Assembly: GCA_945909635.1 (NCBI GenBank)
Contig: OX246690.1
Span: 4,030,001-4,094,000 of the forward strand
Origin: Clostridioides difficile_A
Lineage (GTDB): Bacteria > Bacillota > Clostridia > Peptostreptococcales > Peptostreptococcaceae
Direction: 5' to 3'
DNA length: 64,000 nucleotides
Numbering within the stretch: position 1 is the first letter of the stretch; each line of letters opens with the position of its first letter. The notes under the pieces were generated by a model, which did not search any database, had not been told where the DNA came from, and saw only the letters and a program-made list of their open reading frames with translations. Shown here one piece after another: positions 27,072 through 35,842 of this stretch. The position numbers and the translations under genes are program-made.

Positions 27072-27757
27072 GAACGATTCACCAGCCTTTCATCACGCAC
27101 TACTTTTCCATCTGCAATACAGATAATTCTATCTGCCTGTAATGCAATATTTTCATCATGTGTGACAATTATAAGGGTCTGATGATATTTATTATGGCTT
27201 TCTTTCAATAGCTGGATAATATCCTGTCCATTTTTACTGTCTAAGCTACCAGTAGGTTCATCAGCAAGCATAACTGCTGGTGCATTCATTAAAGCACGAC
27301 CGATCGCTACACGTTGTTGCTGACCTCCAGAAAGTTGATTTGGCAAGTGCATTCTTCGCTCTTTTAAGCCAAGTAACTCCAACAGGTCATTTAGTCGTTC
27401 CTTGTTAACCCTACGCTTATCCATAAGTATAGGCAAAGTAATATTTTCCACTACATTTAGTGTTGGTATCAGATTGTGAAACTGATAAATCAATCCAACT
27501 TGACGTCTACGAAAAATAGCAAGTTTTTCATTACTCTGGCCATATACATCTTGCCCATCTAGGTATATCTTTCCACTTGTTGGCACATCTACACCTGCAA
27601 TGGCATGTAGCAATGTAGATTTACCAGACCCAGAGGAGCCTATAATAGCAGTAAATTCTCCTTTTTGGATAGTAAGTGAAATATTGTCAAGTGCAGTAAC
27701 CTGATTTTCACCTTTTCCATATACCTTGCATAAATTTTCAATTTTTAAAAACTCCAT
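27068..27757 (-). CDS. ABC transporter ATP-binding protein, MacB/LolD type
   Basis: A 229-aa ATPase with Walker A GSSGSGKSTLL, the signature LSGGQQQRVAIGRAL and Walker B VMLADEPTGSLDS followed by the H-loop IIVTHDENIA. The DEPTGSLD sequence is characteristic of the MacB/LolD/FtsE branch that partners FtsX-type permeases. ATG 27757 has GAAAGGAG. It lies 80 bp after the sensor kinase gene and just ahead of the permease, so sensing and export form one operon. Confidence 0.94.
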   Translation of the reverse strand: MEFLKIENLCKVYGKGENQVTALDNISLTIQKGEFTAIIGSSGSGKSTLLHAIAGVDVPTSGKIYLDGQDVYGQSNEKLAIFRRRQVGLIYQFHNLIPTLNVVENITLPILMDKRRVNKERLNDLLELLGLKERRMHLPNQLSGGQQQRVAIGRALMNAPAVMLADEPTGSLDSKNGQDIIQLLKESHNKYHQTLIIVTHDENIALQADRIICIADGKVVRDERLVNRS

Positions 27758-27839
27758 TATGTGAGTCTCCTTTCTTATGGTTTACCCATATAATAGAACT
27801 TTCAGCTTACATCTCTGTGACTTTAAGATGAGAGATTAG

Positions 27840-28829
27840 TCACTTTGGAAAACGTATAGCAAATATCGCACCACCCTGTGGATGATTTTTCGCATTAATT
27901 GTTCCTCCTTGACGTGTTATAATCATCTTGCATAGAGACAATCCAATCCCATACCCTGCCATGTTTGTGTTTTTCCCACGATAAAACCTGTCAAAAATAA
28001 ATGGCAAATCTTCTTTTCCAATTCCCATTCCGCTATCATGAATGGTAATCTCAGTAAACAGTGTGTTATCCTCACAAACAATCTCAATCTTACCACCATC
28101 TCCTACTTTTTCTATGCAGTTTTTGATGATGTTTTGAATTGCTTCCGAAAGCCAACTTGAATCACCATTAATAATCATCCTTTTAGGAATATCTATTTGT
28201 AAATCGATATTATGTAGCTCCATTGAAATCATAAATGGTCTAATAGAAGCATATATCAAGTCATTTATGTCTATCTGTTCACTTTGAAACTCCACAATGC
28301 CAGCATCCAATCGAGATAATTTTAATAGAGAGGTAAGTAACCAATCCACCTGCAAGAGCAGTTCCTCTGTCTCTCGTATTAGACCTTTCCGTTCATCTTC
28401 ATCAGTATTAGTCTCTAATAATGACATAATAAGAGTTACTGATGTAAGAGGAGTTCGAAGCTGGTGCGCTATATCAGCTAAAGAATCAGCAAGATGTCTT
28501 TTTTCTCTTTTTAGTGCTTCATTTTGTTCCCGAATACGCAATGTCATTTTAGTTATCTCACTTTGAAGAATAGAAAGTTCTCCCTCATCTATTTCAGCAA
28601 TATACATATGGTCAGTATTATGAAGTACAATATCAATTTGTTCTGAAATATGTGCAATACTTTTGTATCTGGCCCTAGTAAATATAAGAAATAATGTACC
28701 AAAAGTAGTGTCAGATACAATTACAAGGATTCCAGCCATCATATTGATTGCAAATCCTAGAGTTACAGTGACAACAGTTATTAATAAGAACAAAATAGCA
28801 AACCTACGAAACTCTCTATTCCGAAACAT
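27840..28829 (-). CDS. Sensor histidine kinase
   Basis: A 329-aa membrane kinase. Two adjacent N-terminal hydrophobic stretches (about residues 10-50) leave almost no external loop, so it probably senses within the membrane or through the transporter. A HAMP-like/coiled linker leads to HisKA with the phosphorylated His in DIAHQLRTPLTSV, and the HATPase has N-box IIKNCIEKV, DSGMGIGKEDLPFIFDRFYRG and GYGIGLSLCK. ATG overlaps the response regulator stop by 14 bp, with GGGGGAGG upstream. Confidence 0.92.
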   Translation of the reverse strand: MFRNREFRRFAILFLLITVVTVTLGFAINMMAGILVIVSDTTFGTLFLIFTRARYKSIAHISEQIDIVLHNTDHMYIAEIDEGELSILQSEITKMTLRIREQNEALKREKRHLADSLADIAHQLRTPLTSVTLIMSLLETNTDEDERKGLIRETEELLLQVDWLLTSLLKLSRLDAGIVEFQSEQIDINDLIYASIRPFMISMELHNIDLQIDIPKRMIINGDSSWLSEAIQNIIKNCIEKVGDGGKIEIVCEDNTLFTEITIHDSGMGIGKEDLPFIFDRFYRGKNTNMAGYGIGLSLCKMIITRQGGTINAKNHPQGGAIFAIRFPK

Positions 28830-29502
28830 GTCCTCCCCCTAATCTATACCCTGTTCCACGAACAGTCAAAATTATCTGTGGACTTGAAGGGTCATCCTCT
28901 ATCTTCTCCCTCAGGCGTTTAATGTACACAGTCAATGTATTGTCATTTACAAACTCACCTGCTGCATCCCACAATTCATCAAGCAATTTAACCCTCGTAA
29001 TAATACTTTTGGTATTACTAATAAACACCAGCAACAATCGATATTCTAGAGCTGAAAGAAAAACTTCATTACCATTTTTTTTCACGACACCACTTGCTGT
29101 ATCAATATAAAGACCACAGATTTCAAAAGTTGCCCCAAAACGCTCACTTTTTCTCAGTGCTGTTTTAATTCGTGCAATCAATTCACGTGGACGAAAAGGT
29201 TTAGTGATATAGTCATCCGCACCCATGTTCAGCCCAGTAACAACACTCGATTCATCACCAGAAGCTGTCAGAAAGATAACTGGGATGTCTTGTGTTTCTT
29301 TAATTTCTGTACAAACTGTAAATCCATTTCCATCAGGCAAGGAAATATCAATCAGTGCCAAGTCAAATTTATTGCTAGCAATCTCATCAAGTGCTTCACT
29401 TCTTGTGGAAGCATGGATTACTGTAAATCCTTCTGCATTTAGCAAAAGAATAAGGTTCTTAGCAATTGCCTTGTCATCCTCAACCAAAAATATCCTCTTC
29501 AT
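28816..29502 (-). CDS. OmpR/PhoB-family response regulator
   Basis: A 228-aa regulator. Receiver domain (about residues 1-115) with the acidic pocket ED near residue 8, the phospho-accepting Asp in ALIDISLPDGNG, Thr in FLTASGD and Lys in YITKPFRPREL. A C-terminal winged helix (about 130-225) has SALEYRLLLVFISN and DNTLTVYIKRLREKIEDDPSSPQIILTVRGTGYRL. First gene of the block RR-HK-ATPase-permease; it probably controls the transporter genes. ATG follows AAAGGGGGATG. Confidence 0.94.
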   Translation of the reverse strand: MKRIFLVEDDKAIAKNLILLLNAEGFTVIHASTRSEALDEIASNKFDLALIDISLPDGNGFTVCTEIKETQDIPVIFLTASGDESSVVTGLNMGADDYITKPFRPRELIARIKTALRKSERFGATFEICGLYIDTASGVVKKNGNEVFLSALEYRLLLVFISNTKSIITRVKLLDELWDAAGEFVNDNTLTVYIKRLREKIEDDPSSPQIILTVRGTGYRLGGGHVSE

Positions 29503-29814
29503 TTATTTTCATCCCCCTTTATTTTACTGATTTTATACTCTCTATCTGTAGTTTTCCAAATTTTATCAATCTATTTTGTTGTTATATAATAATAAATAAC
29601 CCTTTATTGATTTATTATATTTCTTTTATCACAAAGATACAAGTTGGGTCATAAAACACGATATAAGTACAATAATTTTCGCATAATTAGTCTATAATCA
29701 TACACCCTAGTCTCTATAATGAAAAAGTATATTCTTTCTATTATTCCTAAAATTAGTGTATCTTTTATAATTTATACTTGAAAAATTAAATTGAAAGTCT
29801 TATTATATAATTAT

Positions 29815-29839
29815 ATATACCTCATATTATAAGGTATAT
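29815..29839 (+). promoter_or_regulatory. Candidate PadR operator and promoter
   Basis: Palindrome ATATACCT-N9-AGGTATAT lies 24 bp before the PadR start and overlaps the end of a likely promoter: TTGAAA (29778-29783), 17 bp, TATTAT (29801-29806); a second TTGAAA-N17-TATATA set is 13 bp further on. PadR repressors often autoregulate through such dyads. The rest of 29503-29775 is AT-rich and shows nothing else. Confidence 0.5.
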
Positions 29840-29862
29840 GATAAAACAAAGTAGGTGAATTT

Positions 29863-30192
29863 ATGGACTTGAACAAAGAAGTACTTAAAGGTCATATTGA
29901 TACTTTAATATTATCAATACTAAACAAAGGTGATTCATATGGATATGAAATAGCAAAAGTGGTTAGAGACGAAACAAGCTTTGAATTAAAGGAAAGTACT
30001 CTCTATGTATCTCTTAAAAGATTAGAATCCAAAGGTCTAATAAAATCATATTGGGGAAACGACCAAGGTCTTGGAAGTAGAAGAAAATATTATAATATAA
30101 CTGATTATGGAAAAGAAAATTTAGAAGTAAAAATTCAAGAGTGGAACTTTATACAAAATGTTATGAACAAATTTCTAAAGAGAGGTGAATAG
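29863..30192 (+). CDS. PadR-family transcriptional regulator
   Basis: A 109-aa winged-helix protein with the PadR core LKGHIDTLILSILNKGDSYGYEIAKVV, STLYVSLKRLESKGLIKSYWG and GSRRKYYNITDYGKENL. It belongs to the short (subfamily 2) PadR repressors, which respond to drugs or envelope stress. It has GTAGGTG before its ATG and is 4 bp from a HAAS-domain membrane protein gene, the usual partner of such regulators. Confidence 0.93.
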   Translation: MDLNKEVLKGHIDTLILSILNKGDSYGYEIAKVVRDETSFELKESTLYVSLKRLESKGLIKSYWGNDQGLGSRRKYYNITDYGKENLEVKIQEWNFIQNVMNKFLKRGE

Positions 30193-30196
30193 ATTT

Positions 30197-30646
30197 ATGA
30201 AAATAATAGAAGAGTATTTAGGAACACTATATAAAAATGATACTAGCAAAGAAATTCAAGACTTAAAAGAAGAATTAAGAGAACATCTAATGGATTCTAC
30301 AAACGAGTTTATTGAGAATGGATATGATATAAATGAGGCACAAAATAAGGCAATAGAAAGATTTGATGGCAGTAACGAAGTATCAGTAGAATTACGTTCA
30401 ATATTTAAACAAAAAATAGAACCTAAAAAGGTTTTATTACGAAAATCATCAAATTTAAGAATTGTATTTTTGAACTTATTTGGATGGCTTCTTGCTGCTA
30501 CTGCACTTACAATCAATAGAAGTTTTGGTCATGTAGCTCCACCATGGTTGATTATAGCTTTAATAATATCAATAATTGTATTAATAATGCTAAGTATTTT
30601 AATTAAGAAATTAAAAAAAGAGATAAAAAAGGATTACAAAATGTAG
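30197..30646 (+). CDS. HAAS-domain (permease prefix) membrane protein
   Basis: A 149-aa protein with an N-terminal HAAS-type helical domain (EEYLGTLYKNDTSKEIQDLKEELREHLMDSTNEFIENGYDINEAQNKAIERFG-like stretch; here ERFDGSN) and two C-terminal membrane helices (about 90-112 and 118-140), ending in a lysine-rich tail. An in-frame GTG at 30185 is part of the AGAGGTG ribosome site, so ATG 30197 is the start. Such proteins are typically paired with PadR regulators and may transmit an envelope signal. Function unproven. Confidence 0.82.
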   Translation: MKIIEEYLGTLYKNDTSKEIQDLKEELREHLMDSTNEFIENGYDINEAQNKAIERFDGSNEVSVELRSIFKQKIEPKKVLLRKSSNLRIVFLNLFGWLLAATALTINRSFGHVAPPWLIIALIISIIVLIMLSILIKKLKKEIKKDYKM

Positions 30647-30712
30647 CTAAATAACTGTATTTTAAATTCTTACTTATTCCTATAAATAAAGATTATGAAG
30701 GGGGCTTTTTAT

Positions 30713-31090
30713 ATGGATAAAAAAATGCTATTGGAAAAATTTCTTGATACTCCAGGAGTTTCATATATCAATGAAAAAGTAAATCTATTTAAAGATACTA
30801 AATGGATTTCATTTGGCACTTATATAATGACTGTTGATAGTTTTTGCTATAGAGAAGATTCAAAACACTATAATCCAATAATGGGTACATTTGATTACGA
30901 ATCAGAGATTTTTATAGTTAATGCTTCATACAAAAATGATATATATTCTATCAAGAGTAAAAAACTTTATAAAAATGTATCTAAGGGAGATAAGATAGTT
31001 GTTACAATTAAATATTCTTATGATAAATATGAAAATCTTATACATGAAGAAATTCATGATTATCATCTTTATCCTCTATTTATTGATTAA
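30713..31090 (+). CDS. Protein of unknown function (125 aa)
   Basis: I do not recognise this protein. It is soluble, lysine- and tyrosine-rich (KNDIYSIKSKKLYKNVSKGDKIVVTIKYSYDKYENLIHEE) and probably a small beta-barrel by its alternating pattern. GGGGGC eight bases before ATG 30713 decides that start over the upstream ATG at 30695. It follows the PadR/HAAS pair by 66 bp and ends at a terminator. Confidence 0.65.
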   Translation: MDKKMLLEKFLDTPGVSYINEKVNLFKDTKWISFGTYIMTVDSFCYREDSKHYNPIMGTFDYESEIFIVNASYKNDIYSIKSKKLYKNVSKGDKIVVTIKYSYDKYENLIHEEIHDYHLYPLFID

Positions 31091-31094
31091 AATA

Positions 31095-31125
31095 AAAGGC
31101 GAAAGCCTCTATGGCTAACGCCTTT
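31095..31125. terminator. Bidirectional terminator between the 125-aa gene and carB
   Basis: Nested hairpin: outer AAAGGCG / CGCCTTT and inner AGCC / GGCT with a 5-nt loop. It serves the convergent carB and the rightward small gene. Confidence 0.85.
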
Positions 31126-31148
31126 AAAATATTTTAATAAGCTTACTT

Positions 31149-34100
31149 CTACTCAGCTATATTATAAACTTTTAACTTGTCTTTATTTAGGTGCTTCTTC
31201 TTAACTTCTACTAAAGCTTTTAATGTATCTAAAGATGTCATTATCTCAGTAGAGAACTCAATCGCTGTTCTTCTCATTTTAAATCCATCTCTTGTAGAAT
31301 CATTTCCTTTAGTTGGTGTATTTATTACTATATCAACTTGTTTATTTCTTATAGCATCTAATATGTTTGGTCTAGGCTCTTCAATTCTATTTACTATATC
31401 AGCCTCTATTCCATTTTCTCTTAAGCTTTTAGCTGTTCCTTCTGTAGCGACAAAAGTGTATCCTAACTCTTTCATATCTTTTGCTATCTCTATAAACTCA
31501 TCTTTATCAAGATTATTAACAGTAGCAAGTACTACTCCTCTTTCATCAGACATATGTCTACCTGCTGCTAAAAATCCTTTGTATAAAGCTTCTTCTAAGT
31601 TTTCTCCTACACCTAGAACCTCTCCTGTAGACTTCATCTCAGGTCCTAGACTTACTTCAACTTTAGATAATTTAGACATTGAGAATACTGGCACTTTTAC
31701 TGATACTAATTTTGGCTCTTTGTAAACTCCTGTACCGTATCCTAAATCTTTTAATTTGGCCCCTAACATACATTTAGTTGCTAATTCAACTATTGGTACT
31801 CCACTAACTTTACTTATATATGGAACTGTTCTACTAGCTCTAGGATTAACCTCAATTATATATAACTCATTTTGGAATTCTATAAATTGTATATTAACCA
31901 TACCAAGTACGTTAAGCTCTAAAGCCATTTTCTTAGTATATTCTACTATCTTTTCTTTTATTTCATCAGATATATTTTGACTTGGATACATTGTTGTACT
32001 GTCTCCAGAGTGAACTCCAGCTCTTTCTAAATGCTCCATTATACCAGGTATTAATATATCTTCTTTATCACATATCGCATCTACTTCTATTTCTCTACCA
32101 GTTAGATATTTATCTATTAGTACTGGATTTTTGTGGTCTCTATCAAACGCATCATCCAAATACTGAATTAATTTTTCTTCATTATAAGTTATTTCCATAC
32201 CTTGACCACCAAGTACATAAGATGGTCTAACTAATACTGGATAACCTAACTCCTTAGCAATCCCAACACCCTCGTTAGTTGTCCATACACCTTTTCCTTT
32301 TGGTCTATTTATGTCTAGTTTTTCTAATAAATCATCAAACTTCTCTCTATCCTCTGCTGCATCTATATCTCTAAAATCTGTTCCTAATATAGGTATATTT
32401 TTCTCATGTAAGAACTTAGCTAATTTTATAGCTGTTTGCCCACCAAACTGTAATATCACACCTTCTGGTTTTTCTTTTTCAATTATATTTAAAACTTCTT
32501 CTTCTGTTAATGGTTCAAAATATAACTTGTCTGATGTATCAAAATCTGTACTTACTGTCTCTGGGTTATTATTTACAATTATAGTCTCAATACCCATTTT
32601 TCTTAAAGATTTTACACAGTGAACTGAACAATAGTCAAACTCTATACCTTGGCCTATTCTTATTGGCCCAGAGCCCAACACTATTACCTTTCTCTTATCA
32701 CTAACAACTACTTCATCATATTGCTCATAAGTTGAATAATAGTAAGGTGATAAAGCTTCAAATTCTCCCCCACATGTATCAACCATTTTATAAACTGGCT
32801 GTATATTATATAGACTTCTCAACTCATATAATTTTTCTGGACTTATTTTCATTAAGTCAGATATACCTTTATCAGAGAATCCTTTTTTCTTTAATTCGTG
32901 TAAATACTCTTTGTCTAAGTTTTCTATTTTTAGAACTTTTAATTTTTCTTCTTGCTCTACTATCCATTTAAATTTATTTATAAACCACTTATCAACCCCA
33001 GTTATTTCTGAAATCATTTCTACTTTATAGCCTCTTCTTATCATTTCAGCTAAGTCAAATAGTCTCTCATCATCAGGTACTACTACTCTAGCCTTTAATT
33101 CTTCTAATGTTCTACCTTCTGATGGGGCATGAACTAATGAATATTTTCCTGTCTCAAGCGATCTTATTCCTTTAAGAATAGCTGCTTCAAAGTTACTTCC
33201 TATACTCATTATTTCACCAGTTGCCATCATCTTAGTTCCCAATTTTCTATTGGCATGTCTAAATTTATCAAATGGCCACTTTGGTATTTTTACTACTACA
33301 TAATCTAATGTTGGCTCAAAGCAAGCATATGTTTTTTTAGTTACTGCATTTTCTATCTCATCTAAAGTGTATCCTAGAGCTATCTTAGCTGCTACTTTTG
33401 CGATTGGATAGCCTGTAGCTTTTGATGCTAAAGCTGATGACCTACTAACTCTTGGATTTATTTCTATTATCGCATATTCTAAACTATGTGGATTTAAAGC
33501 TATTTGAACATTGCAACCACCTTGAACTTCTATTGCATTTATTATATCTATTGATGCTTTTCTAAGTAGTTGATACTCCTCATCACTTAAAGTTTGACTT
33601 GGAGCAACAACTATACTATCTCCTGTATGAACTCCAACTGGGTCTACATTTTCCATATTACATACAGTTATACAGTTACCATTTCCATCTCTCATTACTT
33701 CATATTCTATTTCTTTCCAACCTTTTATACTCTTTTCAAGAAGAACTTGACCTACTGGACTTAATTGTAATCCATGTGTAAGAGTTTCTCTTAATTCTTC
33801 CTCAGTATCGGCTATACCTCCACCAGTTCCACCTAATGTATATGCTGGTCTTACAACTACTGGATAGCCTATTTTATCAGCAAATTCAAGCCCTGCTTCT
33901 AAATTTGTAACTATATCACTAACTATTACTGGCTGATTTATTTCTTTCATTACCTCTCTAAATAAGTCTCTGTCTTCGCCCTTTTTTATAGAGTTTATAG
34001 ATGTTCCTATAACTTTTACATTGTATTTTTCTAATATCCCAGCATCATGTAGTTCTACAGCTAAGTTAAGCCCTGTTTGACCTCCCATACCTGCAAGTAA

Positions 34101-34355
34101 ACTATCTGGTCTTTCTTTTTCTATTATTTTTTCTATAAATTCTATTGTTAATGGTTCTATATATATTTTATCTGCAATCTCTTTATCAGTCATTATAGTA
34201 GCTGGATTACTATTAACTAATACGACTTCTATTCCCTCTTCTTTTAATGCTTGGCAGGCCTGTGTTCCTGAATAGTCAAATTCTGCCGCTTGACCTATTA
34301 TTATTGGCCCTGACCCTAATACTAAAGTTTTCTTTATACTATCTAATTTAGGCAT
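31149..34355 (-). CDS. carB: Carbamoyl-phosphate synthase large subunit, copy 1
   Basis: A 1068-aa synthetase that makes carbamoyl phosphate from bicarbonate, two ATP and ammonia supplied by CarA. It shows the duplicated ATP-grasp architecture: carboxyphosphate domain (about 1-400), oligomerisation domain, carbamoyl phosphate domain (about 550-930) and C-terminal MGS-like allosteric domain (about 935-1068). Each half starts with a GSGPI nucleotide-binding motif (LGSGPIIIGQ near residue 13, LGSGPIRIGQ near 560). ATG follows AAGGAGAAAG. Its partner carA (34536-35585) is intact. It is a near twin of the copy at 35843-39049. Confidence 0.96.
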   Translation of the reverse strand: MPKLDSIKKTLVLGSGPIIIGQAAEFDYSGTQACQALKEEGIEVVLVNSNPATIMTDKEIADKIYIEPLTIEFIEKIIEKERPDSLLAGMGGQTGLNLAVELHDAGILEKYNVKVIGTSINSIKKGEDRDLFREVMKEINQPVIVSDIVTNLEAGLEFADKIGYPVVVRPAYTLGGTGGGIADTEEELRETLTHGLQLSPVGQVLLEKSIKGWKEIEYEVMRDGNGNCITVCNMENVDPVGVHTGDSIVVAPSQTLSDEEYQLLRKASIDIINAIEVQGGCNVQIALNPHSLEYAIIEINPRVSRSSALASKATGYPIAKVAAKIALGYTLDEIENAVTKKTYACFEPTLDYVVVKIPKWPFDKFRHANRKLGTKMMATGEIMSIGSNFEAAILKGIRSLETGKYSLVHAPSEGRTLEELKARVVVPDDERLFDLAEMIRRGYKVEMISEITGVDKWFINKFKWIVEQEEKLKVLKIENLDKEYLHELKKKGFSDKGISDLMKISPEKLYELRSLYNIQPVYKMVDTCGGEFEALSPYYYSTYEQYDEVVVSDKRKVIVLGSGPIRIGQGIEFDYCSVHCVKSLRKMGIETIIVNNNPETVSTDFDTSDKLYFEPLTEEEVLNIIEKEKPEGVILQFGGQTAIKLAKFLHEKNIPILGTDFRDIDAAEDREKFDDLLEKLDINRPKGKGVWTTNEGVGIAKELGYPVLVRPSYVLGGQGMEITYNEEKLIQYLDDAFDRDHKNPVLIDKYLTGREIEVDAICDKEDILIPGIMEHLERAGVHSGDSTTMYPSQNISDEIKEKIVEYTKKMALELNVLGMVNIQFIEFQNELYIIEVNPRASRTVPYISKVSGVPIVELATKCMLGAKLKDLGYGTGVYKEPKLVSVKVPVFSMSKLSKVEVSLGPEMKSTGEVLGVGENLEEALYKGFLAAGRHMSDERGVVLATVNNLDKDEFIEIAKDMKELGYTFVATEGTAKSLRENGIEADIVNRIEEPRPNILDAIRNKQVDIVINTPTKGNDSTRDGFKMRRTAIEFSTEIMTSLDTLKALVEVKKKHLNKDKLKVYNIAE

Positions 34356-34535
34356 AACTCTTTCTCCTTATCTAAACAATTTTCACGGTTCTTATCTTTA
34401 TCATCTATATAATCAATTTTAATTACTTTATTTCATCTTAAATTTAGATTTCCTTATTATACATATCTATGTTAATTAAACCAATGATTTTTTGATTTAA
34501 ATTATTCTTATTTTTTAATTATATCTTAGTACTAT

Positions 34536-35585
34536 TTATTTTACTAACTCTAAAAACTTGTCGAAAATATAATCATTATCTTTTGGTCCTGGGCAAGCTT
34601 CAGGATGGTACTGAACACTGTATACATCTAGACTCTCATGTCTCATTCCTTCAACAGTATTATCATTTAAATTTATATGTGTCATTTTCATTTGTTCAGG
34701 AACTTCTGAAACATAATATCCATGATTTTGAGAAGTTATAAATACTTTTCCCTCTTCTAAATCTTTAACTGGGTGATTACCACCTCTATGTCCAAATTTA
34801 AGTTTAGCAGTCTTTCCTCCAAGAGCTAAAGCTAAAAGTTGATGTCCTAGGCATATTCCAACTATAGGTTTTTTACCGATAAGAGCTTTTATATTTGCTA
34901 TAACATCTTCTAGGTCTTCTGGATCTCCAGGTCCATTTGACAAGAATATTAAGTCAGGATTTATACTTAATACATCTTCTGGAGATGTTGTGGCTGGAAA
35001 TATTGTTATATCACATCCACGAGCTGCAAATGATCTTAATATGTTTCTCTTAACTCCAAAATCCATAACAGCCACTTTTGGGCCATTTCCTTTTATATGC
35101 TCTACTTCTTTTCTTGTAACTGTTCTAACTGCTTCTGTATTCGAAAACTTATCCAATTTATGTTTAACATCTTCTAACTTACTGTCTTCTAATGTAATTA
35201 TCCCTTTCATTGTTCCATTATTTCTAAGTATCTTAGTCAAAGCCCTTGTATCTATTCCCTCAAGCCCAATAACTTTATTTTGCTTTAGATATTGGTCTAT
35301 ATCAATTTCACATCTAAAATTACTTGGAGAATCACTTTTCTCTCTTACTATAAATCCCTTTACTTGTACTTTTTCAGATTCTGCTGATGATAAATTTATA
35401 CCATAATTCCCTACAAGAGGATAAGTCATAGTAACTATTTGACCATAGTAAGAAGGGTCTGTTAGAACTTCACCATATCCTATCATAGAAGTGTTAAATA
35501 CTACTTCTCCTACACTTTCTTCTAAATATCCAAATGCCTTTCCTATAAAAATTGTGCCATCTTCTAATATTAACCTTGCTTTCAT
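34536..35585 (-). CDS. carA: Carbamoyl-phosphate synthase small subunit, copy 1 (glutaminase intact)
   Basis: A 349-aa glutamine amidotransferase subunit. The N-terminal half (to about 150) is the CarB-contact domain; the C-terminal class I GATase domain keeps the full triad: Cys245 in GICLGHQ, His327 and Glu329 in SVQYHPEA. It hydrolyses glutamine and channels ammonia to CarB. AGGAGG stands before ATG 35585 (MKARLI), so an in-frame ATG at 35630 is not used. No PyrR motif is visible in the 257 bp upstream, where only an AT-rich stretch and the terminator of copy 2 carB are found. Confidence 0.96.
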   Translation of the reverse strand: MKARLILEDGTIFIGKAFGYLEESVGEVVFNTSMIGYGEVLTDPSYYGQIVTMTYPLVGNYGINLSSAESEKVQVKGFIVREKSDSPSNFRCEIDIDQYLKQNKVIGLEGIDTRALTKILRNNGTMKGIITLEDSKLEDVKHKLDKFSNTEAVRTVTRKEVEHIKGNGPKVAVMDFGVKRNILRSFAARGCDITIFPATTSPEDVLSINPDLIFLSNGPGDPEDLEDVIANIKALIGKKPIVGICLGHQLLALALGGKTAKLKFGHRGGNHPVKDLEEGKVFITSQNHGYYVSEVPEQMKMTHINLNDNTVEGMRHESLDVYSVQYHPEACPGPKDNDYIFDKFLELVK

Positions 35586-35747
35586 ATTACAGTACCTCCT
35601 ATAATTCTCTTTAGGTAAACTAAAGAACATTAACTAAATATAAACTTTTAAATATCTATATATATTTTTCACTTTTACATTCTAGTTTTATACTTATTTA
35701 CACTTATTTTTTATCTTTTTCTATTATACTACAAATTTCTTAAAAAA

Positions 35748-35793
35748 AAGAAGTTATCTCAAAAGTAAAAACTCATAGAAAAAATAACTTCTT
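35748..35793 (-). terminator. Intrinsic terminator between carB copy 2 and carA copy 1
   Basis: Stem AAGAAGTTAT / ATAACTTCTT with a 26-nt loop and T-rich tail on the minus strand. It follows the carB copy 2 stop by about 50 bp and should separate the two car units. It resembles the hairpin at 5722-5773. Confidence 0.75.
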
Positions 35794-35842
35794 ATTTTTA
35801 ATTTAATAATTAAATTCTTAAACTATAAAATCAAATTAATGT

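Noticed and set aside
31177..31725. Long plus-strand reading frame opposite carB copy 1, with a near copy at 35877-36419 opposite carB copy 2
   Set aside because: The two frames are similar only because the carB genes are; they lack ribosome sites and the minus-strand protein explains the conservation fully.
35586..35842. A third PyrR attenuator before carA copy 1
   Set aside because: The region has no TCCAGAGAG-type loop; its only hairpin is the terminator of the preceding carB.
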